Shown in pieces: positions 1 through 6,240 of a stretch of 9,821 nucleotides of DNA (within the stretch, counting starts at the first letter, position 1; the number at the start of each line of letters is the position of its first letter). The stretch comes from Bacillota bacterium (GTDB lineage Bacteria > Bacillota > Bacilli > Alicyclobacillales > SLC66): the NCBI GenBank assembly GCA_021821225.1, contig JAKACR010000089.1:1-9821 (forward strand), read 5' to 3'. A program made the position numbers and the translations under genes. The notes beneath the pieces were generated by a model. That model was not told the origin of the DNA. It worked only from the letters and a program-made list of their open reading frames with translations, and did no database searches.

Positions 1-466
1 TTGGAACACCGGTAAAGTTATAGGCGCTGCCTAATACACCGGAGGTAAAACCAAACAACAAGCCCCAGATTGGATTCTGAATTCTATATTTGGTTTTATT
101 GGATTCTATAATTTGTGTATACAAGGAGTAACCGCCATATACAATAAGTGAAATGCCAAGTAAGCCATACATTACTTTCGCCAGAATAAAAATAACCATC
201 ACCAATCCAATGGGAATTCCTACAAGCGCGGAAAAAACCAGTGGAATAAGTTCCTTGAGATTGATATGCCGCCAACCAGTTGTCGCTGAAAACAAGGCTA
301 CAGTAATGCCGACAAGTCCCATCAAAGACACGGAAGTGTGCAAATGGACAGGCAGCAATGTAAGCAGTGGCATACTTACCACAGCTTCTCCGAAACCAAA
401 CGCAGTTCGTGTCAGAGCTCCCAGGAAGACCACAAAAACTACCGCAAGAATCAATGCGATCGACAT
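1..466 (-). CDS. TauE/SafE-family membrane exporter, 5' part only (runs off the left edge)
   Basis: The minus strand carries 155 codons open to the window edge, so the C-terminal part is missing. The translation is very hydrophobic, with predicted membrane segments around residues 4-18, 28-38, 48-62, 76-96 and 99-115. It has TauE/SafE landmarks: residues 24-35 read GFGEAVVSMPLL, and residues 142-155 (GVLGSAYNFTGVP region) look like the start of the second repeat. The family exports or imports sulfite, sulfoacetate and other anions across the inner membrane; the substrate cannot be read here. The ATG at 466 is preceded by a GGGAG Shine-Dalgarno six bases upstream. The gene is AT-rich (about 30-40% GC at 61-180) whereas the genes to its right are clearly GC-rich, which suggests a different origin. 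It is divergent from fabH. Confidence 0.82.
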   Translation of the reverse strand, partial: MSIALILAVVFVVFLGALTRTAFGFGEAVVSMPLLTLLPVHLHTSVSLMGLVGITVALFSATTGWRHINLKELIPLVFSALVGIPIGLVMVIFILAKVMYGLLGISLIVYGGYSLYTQIIESNKTKYRIQNPIWGLLFGFTSGVLGSAYNFTGVP

Positions 467-560
467 ATATAACTCCCATCTGTTTCGATGTAGTTTAATC
501 CCCGCGGCGGCAGTGGCCGTCAGACCATGGACGTTTCGGGCGCGCTCTTCGGACAAGCTC

Positions 561-589
561 TTCTAAAACCGCGCGCGAACGTGTACAAT
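561..589 (+). promoter_or_regulatory. possible fabH promoter
   Basis: A TACAAT hexamer at 584-589 is a good sigma-A -10 match (5 of 6). Seventeen bases upstream, TTCTAA (561-566) matches the -35 consensus at only three positions. Transcription would start near 596, just upstream of the FapR-like palindrome. This is a weak prediction from hexamers alone. Confidence 0.3.
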
Positions 590-613
590 GGACCATGCAT
601 TTGTGATCTGCTG

Positions 614-630
614 TTAGGAGTTGATACTAA
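614..630 (+). promoter_or_regulatory. FapR-operator-like palindrome upstream of fabH
   Basis: The 17-base TTAGGAGTTGATACTAA has TTAG at one end and TACTAA at the other. It resembles the 17-bp core of FapR operators in Bacillus and Staphylococcus (TTAGTACC...GGTACTAA type, quoted from memory). The right half matches well. The left half departs where it also forms the AGGAG ribosome-binding site. FapR is a malonyl-CoA-responsive repressor that controls fabH genes in Bacillus, so the position just after a predicted start site and before fabH fits. No fapR gene is in the window. Confidence 0.42.
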
Positions 631-634
631 ATTG

Positions 635-1663
635 ATGTTGCGCGATGTGCGAATTGTGGCCACGGGGTCATGCGTTCCGGATGAACGCCTGACCAACGAC
701 GACCTGGAACGGATGGTCGACACCAACGATGAATGGATTCGCACGCGCACGGGCATCCGCGAACGGCGACGGTTGGCGCCCGACCAACCCGTTTCGGATC
801 TGGCCTCCCGGGCCGCGAAGCGGGCGATGGAGGAGGCTGGCGCGGCCCCTGACGACATCGATCTGATCATCGGCGCGTCATTCACCAACGATCTCGCCTT
901 TCCCGGAGTGGCGTGCCTCGTACAACGCGACATCGTCGCGGCGCATGCCGTCGCTTTTGATACAAACGCCGTGTGCGCGGGCTACCTGTACGCAGTCATC
1001 CAGGCCTCGCAGTTTCTGCAGACCGGCGCGTACAAAACCGCCCTGGTGATCGCCGCAGAAGGCCTGACGCGCTACGTTGATTACACGGACCGCAACTCTT
1101 GCATCCTGTTTGGCGACGGCGCAAGCGCCGTGCTGTTGCAAAGCGTGGAAAGCCCGAAAAACAGGGAAGGCGGACGCCACAGCAGCGACGGGCGGCCCGG
1201 ATTGATCGATTTTGACCTGGCCACGGACGGATCCCGCGTCAACGTCGCCTTCTGCCCGAGACCGACCGCGCCTGCGAAATGGCTGAAAACCCTCAGCGAC
1301 AGAGAAGAAGTGACCCCCTGGATCTGGCAGGATGGCCGCGCTATGTTCAAAGCCGCAATCAACGGCATGACAGAGAGCGTCCAGCGCATTCTGACGCGCC
1401 AGAACCTTCGCGCCTCCGATATCGCGGCGCTCATTCCGCACCAAGCCAACCTGCGCATCATTGAGGCGGTCGGCGAACGTGTCGGCATACCGACAGAGCG
1501 AGTGGCGCTCTGCCTTGAAGAATACGGCAACACATCCGCCGCCTCCATGGGTATCGCGCTAGACAAGTGGCGCAAGCAGGGCCTTGTCCGTACGGGCGAC
1601 CTGCTCATGTTCACCGCGTTCGCGGGCGGTCTCACGTGGGGTTCGATGCTGTTTCGCGCCTAA
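635..1663 (+). CDS. fabH: beta-ketoacyl-ACP synthase III (FabH)
   Basis: FabH condenses acyl-CoA with malonyl-ACP to start fatty-acid synthesis in the cytoplasm. The 342-residue product carries the full Cys-His-Asn triad: Cys114 in NAVCAGYLYAV, His269 in PHQANLRI and Asn299 in EYGNTSAAS. It also has the family's N-terminal VDTNDEWIRTRTGIRER (residues 28-44) and the C-terminal GGLTWGS. The chosen ATG gives the usual FabH N-terminus. AGGAG (616-620) lies 14 bases upstream, rather far, so the in-frame TTG at 632 is an alternative start; an open frame back to 527 lacks family similarity. The protein is longer than typical FabH (about 312-325 residues) because the Cys-to-His interval holds about 23 extra residues, probably within 172-228. 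No other fab gene is adjacent, so it is a stand-alone copy, probably under FapR-like control. Confidence 0.93.
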   Translation: MLRDVRIVATGSCVPDERLTNDDLERMVDTNDEWIRTRTGIRERRRLAPDQPVSDLASRAAKRAMEEAGAAPDDIDLIIGASFTNDLAFPGVACLVQRDIVAAHAVAFDTNAVCAGYLYAVIQASQFLQTGAYKTALVIAAEGLTRYVDYTDRNSCILFGDGASAVLLQSVESPKNREGGRHSSDGRPGLIDFDLATDGSRVNVAFCPRPTAPAKWLKTLSDREEVTPWIWQDGRAMFKAAINGMTESVQRILTRQNLRASDIAALIPHQANLRIIEAVGERVGIPTERVALCLEEYGNTSAASMGIALDKWRKQGLVRTGDLLMFTAFAGGLTWGSMLFRA

Positions 1664-1712
1664 GGACCGCGATAAACCGCATTCCGACTCCCCCGGCTCA
1701 TTCCTCGCTATG

Positions 1713-1747
1713 GGAATGCCCGCATCCTGCCTTGCGGCGGGCGTTCC
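1713..1747. other. intergenic hairpin downstream of fabH
   Basis: GGAATGCCCGC (1713-1723) pairs with GCGGGCGTTCC (1737-1747), an 11-bp stem with one G-T wobble and a 13-base loop. It lies about 50 bases after the fabH stop. No T-run follows directly, so it is not a canonical intrinsic terminator. It could end or slow fabH transcription, or act in the leader of the downstream cotransporter gene. Confidence 0.45.
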
Positions 1748-1753
1748 GGTCCT

Positions 1754-1795
1754 CCGCACCGCGCCTGTTTGCTCCGATACTCCCGCACCGCGCCT
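1754..1795. repeat. short direct repeat, two 13-bp copies
   Basis: CCGCACCGCGCCT occurs at 1754-1766 and again at 1783-1795, 29 bases apart. Each copy is followed by a T-rich stretch (TGTTT and TATTTTT). It sits between the hairpin and the yqeW-like gene. The rest of 1664-1861 shows no gene and only weak promoter-like hexamers near 1800-1831. Confidence 0.6.
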
Positions 1796-1861
1796 ATTTT
1801 TGCGCTTGTCCGCATATGTATCCCCTATATCTACCGCAAAAGAGCGCTCCAGGAGGAAACC

Positions 1862-2827
1862 ATGCCGATTCCTGCCTTGTCGGTCGCACTGCGTGCGGTC
1901 GCCGGGCTCGTCGTGTTTATCGTCGGGCTCACCGCTTTGCGCCGCGGTTTACGCGCAGTCTGGTCGAGTCGCGCCGAGCGCATGATCTCACGCCTTGTCC
2001 GTACACCGCTGCGCGGCTTGTTCACAGGCATAGCGGCCACTGTGCTCGTTCAATCCAGCACGGCCGTCACCATCATGTCAATGGCCATGGTGAGCGCCGG
2101 GGCACTGCGTTTCCCGGATACGATCGGCCTGATTCTTGGCAGCAATATCGGAAGCACCCTCACCGTCGGTCTGCTTGCACTGGACGTGGAGCGCGCCGGT
2201 CCCTGGCTTGCCGGCGCCGGCATCATCTTGTTTCTGGCCGGCCGCGCGTTCCTTCCCGGAAAGTCGCGCGCGCGGGCGGACGCGCTCGCTGTCAGCGCGG
2301 TCGGCTTCGGAACGCTGTTCGTCGGCTATTCATTCATCGAAGCGGCATTGCAGCCCATCGTTGCCTCGCCGCTGGTGACAGACTGGCTGGCCGGGGCCAA
2401 TGTCCATCCCGCCCTGGGCCTGCTCGTCGGCACGCTTGTCACGGCCGCCATCGGAAGCAGTTCAGCCAGCACCGCCATGGTGCTGGCGCTCGCCGGATCG
2501 GGCGCCCTCACGCTGCCCGCCGCGGTCGCCGTGATCTTCGGCAACAATATCGGGACATGCGTGACGGCGGTCATCGCCAGCATCGGCGGTTCGCGCGATG
2601 TCCAGCGCGTAGCGGCCACCCATGTCTTGCTCAATGTCGTGGGCGCCGCAGCCTTCATGCCGTTGCTGGACCCGTTTGTCCGGCTCGTGATCCTCGTCGC
2701 GCCGACGCCGGCCATGCGCGTAGCCGCTGCGCACATCCTGTTCAACGTAATCTGTTCGGTTGCCGCGCTCCCGTTTTCCGCCCGGATCGCGCGCGCACTG
2801 TACGTCCTGCTGCCAGATCGCGCATAG
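1862..2827 (+). CDS. yqeW: Na/Pi cotransporter-family membrane protein (YqeW-like)
   Basis: This 321-residue membrane protein has two inverted Na/Pi-cotransporter repeats. The first has QSSTAVT at 64-70 followed by GSNIGST at 93-99. The second has GSSSAST at 198-204 followed by GNNIGT at 227-232. The paired serine-rich and Gly-Asn motifs mark the PF02690 fold, in which they line the ion and phosphate path. Hydrophobic helices fill most of the protein. There is no C-terminal PhoU-like domain, so it is the short form seen in Bacillus YqeW. The ATG at 1862 has an ideal AGGAGG (1851-1856) five bases upstream; an open frame back to 1769 has no such support. Substrate is inferred from the family. 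In B. subtilis, yqeW lies close to mtaB (yqeV) on the same strand; here it is convergent with that block. Confidence 0.88.
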   Translation: MPIPALSVALRAVAGLVVFIVGLTALRRGLRAVWSSRAERMISRLVRTPLRGLFTGIAATVLVQSSTAVTIMSMAMVSAGALRFPDTIGLILGSNIGSTLTVGLLALDVERAGPWLAGAGIILFLAGRAFLPGKSRARADALAVSAVGFGTLFVGYSFIEAALQPIVASPLVTDWLAGANVHPALGLLVGTLVTAAIGSSSASTAMVLALAGSGALTLPAAVAVIFGNNIGTCVTAVIASIGGSRDVQRVAATHVLLNVVGAAAFMPLLDPFVRLVILVAPTPAMRVAAAHILFNVICSVAALPFSARIARALYVLLPDRA

Positions 2828-2885
2828 AGAACATGGCCGCAGGAGAGGCGCGTAAGAAAACGGCTCACCAGTGCGCTCACCAAGA

Positions 2886-2910
2886 GGTGATCCACCAGGG
2901 TGGAATCACC
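2886..2910. terminator. inverted repeat between convergent genes
   Basis: GGTGAT (2886-2891) and ATCACC (2905-2910) flank an inner CACC/GGTG pair, giving about ten base pairs with one bulge. It lies between the yqeW-like gene and the NUDIX-DeoC gene and covers the latter's TGA stop (2906-2908). There is no T-run on either side. CACCA recurs four times at 2866, 2878, 2893 and 2907. A bidirectional terminator role is plausible from position but not proven. Confidence 0.35.
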
Positions 2911-4012
2911 AAGGGGCGGATTCAGGCAATTCGACAAGACGGGTTCCCGCACTGGTCCCAATCCTCGTGGCTCCGGCCTCCAGCAGGTCGTACGCGGCCT
3001 CCGGAGTGCGCACACCTCCCGACGCCTTGACGCCGATCACATCGCCGACAATCTGGCGCAGCCTGCGCACAGCCGTCACGGAGGCGCCACCCGCGTTGGA
3101 AAAGCCCGTGGAGGTCTTGACAAAGTGCGCGCCCGCCTCCAGCGCACATCGGGCCGCGACAGTCATCTCGTCATCCGTCAACGCTGCCGTTTCCAATATC
3201 GCTTTGATGATCGCGTTCCCGTCCGCAGCCTCCACGACCGCCCGCAGTTCCTCTTTCACATAGTTCGCGTCGCTGGCGCGCAACGCGCCGAGCGCGATGA
3301 CCACGTCGAGTTCCTCCGCCCCGTCCTCCACCGCTGCGCGCGCCTCCTCCGCCTTGATGCGCATGGTCGACGCCCCGAGCGGAAACCCAATCACCGTGCA
3401 CGCCTTCACCGACGATCCGGAGAGCGCCTGCGCGCACTGCCGCACGTAGACGGGGTTGACGCATACGCTGGCGAAACGGTACGCGCGCGCTTCGCGGCAC
3501 ACCCGTTCCACATCGGACGGCGTGGCCTCCGCGGCGAGCAGTGTGTGGTCGATGAGCATGCCGAGCCGACCGACCGACGGGCCCATGCGGCGCAGCGCAG
3601 CGATGCCTCGCGCGAATACGTCAAGATTGTTCGGATATCCCTGTTCGCGAGCAATCCGTTCCGTCTCGTCGATGGCGACGTACCTGGCGCCGGCGATCTC
3701 CTCCGCCTGATGTCGCAACTTTCCGCCCAACGCCTCGACAAGGTAATAATAAGCTGTCTTTTGCTCTGTGCGACCGCGGTGCGAGAAGGAGTAGGACACG
3801 GCTGCAAGCGGAGCCACGATCCGCCCCGCGATGCCGGTTTCCTCATTGATCTCTCGCAATGCGGCCTCTTCCAGCAGCTCTCCCTCTTCGACGTGCCCTT
3901 TCGGCAATGCCACGTATCCGTACGCATCGTCGATCACGAGCACCTCCGGTTCCCCCTGCGCAAACCGGTACACCAGCCCCCCCGCCACAAGTGCCTGTAT
4001 GCCATCACTCAT
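2906..4012 (-). CDS. deoC: fusion of NUDIX hydrolase and deoxyribose-5-phosphate aldolase (DeoC)
   Basis: One 368-residue reading frame holds two enzymes. Residues 5-140 are a NUDIX hydrolase with a complete box from Gly39 to Ile61 (G-x5-E-x7-REIxEExGI). LPKGHVEEGE and the Tyr/Phe-rich strand after it recall the diadenosine-polyphosphate hydrolase type. Residues 150-360 are DERA, which splits 2-deoxyribose 5-phosphate into glyceraldehyde 3-phosphate and acetaldehyde. It has LIDHTLL (153-159), Asp236 in ELDVV, the Schiff-base Lys299 in VKTSTG and the second Lys329 in VKASGGVRT. Both halves look catalytically intact. The linker is only about ten residues, and the internal ATGs (Met143, Met152) have no convincing ribosome-binding site. 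The start at 4012 follows AAGGTGG and overlaps the mtaB stop by eight bases (ATGAGTGA), implying translational coupling. A longer open frame to 4150 lies inside mtaB and lacks similarity. The joint function is unknown. Confidence 0.9.
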   Translation of the reverse strand: MSDGIQALVAGGLVYRFAQGEPEVLVIDDAYGYVALPKGHVEEGELLEEAALREINEETGIAGRIVAPLAAVSYSFSHRGRTEQKTAYYYLVEALGGKLRHQAEEIAGARYVAIDETERIAREQGYPNNLDVFARGIAALRRMGPSVGRLGMLIDHTLLAAEATPSDVERVCREARAYRFASVCVNPVYVRQCAQALSGSSVKACTVIGFPLGASTMRIKAEEARAAVEDGAEELDVVIALGALRASDANYVKEELRAVVEAADGNAIIKAILETAALTDDEMTVAARCALEAGAHFVKTSTGFSNAGGASVTAVRRLRQIVGDVIGVKASGGVRTPEAAYDLLEAGATRIGTSAGTRLVELPESAPW

Positions 4013-5393
4013 TTCGTCCACCTTCTCCCAGCAATATCCCCACCCGCGCCCTGTCCGCCGCATCTTCCCTGTCCGAGAGTACAGACTGCAGCACGCCAAT
4101 CGACAGTTCGCCGCCAGTCTGTTCGACACGCACTTCACACACCTCGCCAATCAACCGCGCATCGGCTGCAAACGCCACAAGCAGGTAGTTGTCCGCATGT
4201 CCGACCAGCAGATCCGTCTCGCCGACGCGCCTGATTTCCTCGGGAATGACCTCCAGCGTCCGCCACCGCCACCGTGCGGCATAATCGGCCGACAGCCGCT
4301 CCGAGACGCGCAGCAGGCGCAAGACACGCTCGCGCTTGACATCCTCCGGCACTTGGTCGGTGAAGCGGTCGGCGGGAGTCCCCGTCCTGCGCGAATATGG
4401 AAACACGTGCAATTGGGCAAACGCCTGCGACTGGACGAACTCCTCCGTCGCCCGGTAGTACTCGTCCGTCTCGCCCGGAAACCCGACGATCACATCGCTC
4501 GTGACGGCCAACTCCGGCAATGCTTCCCTGACGCTCGCCAGCTTCCCGGCAAACTGTTCAATGGTATAGTGCCGGTTCATCCGCCGCAGCACTTCCTTAT
4601 GCCCCGCCTGGAGCGGTATGTGCAGATGGCGGCAGACTTTGCGCGACCGCGCCAGCACGCACACGAGATCATCCGTGATCTCGCTCGCCTCGATCGAGGA
4701 AATGCGAATCCGGCGCAATCCCTCCACCGCCTCCAGTTCGCGCAGCAGGTCGGCCAGCGTATAATTCTCAAGATCCTCCCCGTATCCGCCCGTGTGGATT
4801 CCAGTCAGGACAATCTCGCGATAGCCCGCGTCTGCCAGCCGGCGGGCCTGGCGCAGCACACTGTCCGGCCGGCGGCTTCGCACCAGTCCCCGCGCGTACG
4901 GGATGATGCAAAACGTGCAGAAGTGATTGCATCCGTCTTCGATCTTCAGGGACGCGCGCGTTCTGTCGGCAAACAGCGGCACGTCGAAATCCTCGAATTC
5001 TTTTTGCGGCAGGATCGGCGTCACGGTGTGAAATGGCGTGCGCTCCGCCTGCACGCGATCTACCAGTTCGAGGAGACGTTTGCGGTCCTGATTGCCGACG
5101 ACCAGGTCGACCCCGTCGATCTCCAGAATCTCATCCGGCGCCATCTGCGCATAACACCCCATGACGACGACGACCGCATCCGGATTGTTCCGCACCGCGC
5201 GCCGGATCATCTGCCGCGACTTGCGATCCCCTTCGTTGGTGACGGTGCAGGTGTTGATCACGTACACATCCGCGCGTTGTGAAAAATCGACCTGTTCATA
5301 GTTTGCGTCGGCAAACAGGCGCCAGACGGCCTCCGTATCGTAAAAATTCACTTTGCAGCCGAGCGTGTGAAACGCCACCGTCCGCGGCATCAT
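4005..5393 (-). CDS. mtaB: tRNA t6A37 methylthiotransferase MtaB
   Basis: MtaB is a radical-SAM enzyme that converts t6A37 of ANN-decoding tRNAs to ms2t6A using two iron-sulfur clusters. The 462-residue protein (B. subtilis YqeV is similar in size) shows the three UPF0004-domain cysteines Cys13 (LGCKVN), Cys49 (NTCTVT) and Cys80 (GCYAQ). The radical-SAM CxxxCxxC is Cys155-Cys159-Cys162 (CNHFCTFC). GFPGET lies in the core domain, and a TRAM-like RNA-binding region occupies roughly residues 375-440. The ATG at 5393 is followed at once by a second ATG, overlaps the rsmE TGA by four bases, and has GGGGGG six bases upstream. It sits in the middle of a coupled rsmE > mtaB > NUDIX-DeoC run. Confidence 0.95.
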   Translation of the reverse strand: MMPRTVAFHTLGCKVNFYDTEAVWRLFADANYEQVDFSQRADVYVINTCTVTNEGDRKSRQMIRRAVRNNPDAVVVVMGCYAQMAPDEILEIDGVDLVVGNQDRKRLLELVDRVQAERTPFHTVTPILPQKEFEDFDVPLFADRTRASLKIEDGCNHFCTFCIIPYARGLVRSRRPDSVLRQARRLADAGYREIVLTGIHTGGYGEDLENYTLADLLRELEAVEGLRRIRISSIEASEITDDLVCVLARSRKVCRHLHIPLQAGHKEVLRRMNRHYTIEQFAGKLASVREALPELAVTSDVIVGFPGETDEYYRATEEFVQSQAFAQLHVFPYSRRTGTPADRFTDQVPEDVKRERVLRLLRVSERLSADYAARWRWRTLEVIPEEIRRVGETDLLVGHADNYLLVAFAADARLIGEVCEVRVEQTGGELSIGVLQSVLSDREDAADRARVGILLGEGGRNE

Positions 5394-6145
5394 TCCGATC
5401 CCCCCAGTTCGCCTCGTTCATAAAACAGTGCGGAAGCCGTCACCATCCCGGCCGTTTCCGTGCGAAAGACGCGCGGTCCGAGCGTGAACAGAATCCCTCC
5501 GCAAGTCTCCAGCGACTGGATCTCATCCGGCGCAAAGCCGCCTTCCGGTCCGATGACAAAAGACACCGCCGCCTCCTTAAGCGGCAGTTGTGCGAAAATC
5601 CGGCGCGCGCTCGGCAATCCCCGATCCTGCGCCTCATACGGCACAAGCAGCGGGATACCCGTCGGGATGGCGGCAACCGCGGCGGAAAGGGAGGGAAAAT
5701 AACACACTTCCAGGCTGTCGTCCCGTTGCGCGAGTTCCGATCCCTCTTTCGCCATCCTCCGCCAGCGCGCCAGCCGCCCGTCCACCCTGTCGGGCGGGAG
5801 CGCGGCGACCGATCGCTTCGCGGCAAACACCCACAACGACCGCGCCCCGATCTCGCAGGCGTGCCGGATCACCAGATCGATCTTGTCCCCCTTTGGTAAT
5901 CCCTGCAGCCATGTGACAGCGAGCGCCGTTTCTGCGCGCCCGCAGGCGCGCACCGGTTCCAGGCGCGCGCCGTCCACCTCCACGGCCGCAATCCGGCAGA
6001 CAGAACTGCTTCCACCGGACGACACGATCACTTCGTCCCCCGCGCGCAGGCGCATCACGCGCGTCAGATGGTGGAAATCATCCCCGGCAAGCCACACCGA
6101 TCCATCCGCCCGGCTCGCTTTTTGCGGAACAATGTAGCGCTGCAT
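5390..6145 (-). CDS. rsmE: 16S rRNA m3U1498 methyltransferase RsmE
   Basis: RsmE methylates N3 of U1498 in helix 44 of 16S rRNA using S-adenosylmethionine, as a SPOUT-fold dimer. The 251-residue product has the N-terminal MQRY...HHLTRVMR pattern, QGLPKGDKID at 81-90, and EIGA. The SPOUT knot motifs are GPEGGF (199-204) and LGPRVFRTETA (222-232). The usual EQSGR/EQ-type signature near residue 137 reads SELAQR here. The ATG at 6145 gives the standard N-terminus; GGGAG lies ten bases upstream. A stronger AGGAG further up (near 6180) precedes an out-of-frame ATG at 6168. The stop overlaps the mtaB start. The 83-base gap to prmA holds a repeat copy. Confidence 0.94.
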   Translation of the reverse strand: MQRYIVPQKASRADGSVWLAGDDFHHLTRVMRLRAGDEVIVSSGGSSSVCRIAAVEVDGARLEPVRACGRAETALAVTWLQGLPKGDKIDLVIRHACEIGARSLWVFAAKRSVAALPPDRVDGRLARWRRMAKEGSELAQRDDSLEVCYFPSLSAAVAAIPTGIPLLVPYEAQDRGLPSARRIFAQLPLKEAAVSFVIGPEGGFAPDEIQSLETCGGILFTLGPRVFRTETAGMVTASALFYERGELGGSE

Positions 6146-6182
6146 GCCGTCTGCACTCCCGTATCCATCAAAAATTCTCCTG

Positions 6183-6240
6183 GGGGACTGTGATCAACCA
6201 AATTTCAGCAGGTGCAGCGCGGACTTTATCACATGTCTCC
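6183..6240 (-). repeat. internally deleted copy of the palindromic element, prmA-rsmE junction
   Basis: This is a shortened relative of the 122-bp element at 7206-7327, in the opposite orientation. The left arm 6183-6216 matches the reverse complement of the right part of the long copy: GGGGAC, then TGTGATCAACC with one base lost and one changed, then AAATTTCAGCAGGTGCA. The right arm 6219-6240 matches the reverse complement of 7206-7227 at 21 of 22 positions. About 63 bases of the central hairpin are missing. The right arm supplies the last three codons of prmA and its TGA, followed directly by an in-frame TAA. Confidence 0.85.

Noticed and set aside
96..479. Minus-strand open frame of 127 codons overlapping the left-edge exporter
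   Set aside because: A different minus-strand frame gives a clear TauE/SafE protein with a good ribosome-binding site at 466; this one is cysteine- and tryptophan-rich noise.
1567..3030. Long plus-strand open frame (487 codons) over the fabH end and the YqeW-like gene
   Set aside because: Arginine-, histidine- and proline-rich translation without family motifs; it is an out-of-frame shadow of the cotransporter gene in GC-rich DNA.
3560..3620. Separate deoC start at the internal ATGs
   Set aside because: No ribosome-binding site precedes either ATG and no stop codon ends the NUDIX half, so a single fused product is the simpler reading.
2900..5282. Two long plus-strand open frames opposite the NUDIX-DeoC and mtaB genes
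   Set aside because: Their translations are low-complexity and lack motifs, whereas the opposite strand encodes complete, recognisable enzymes.
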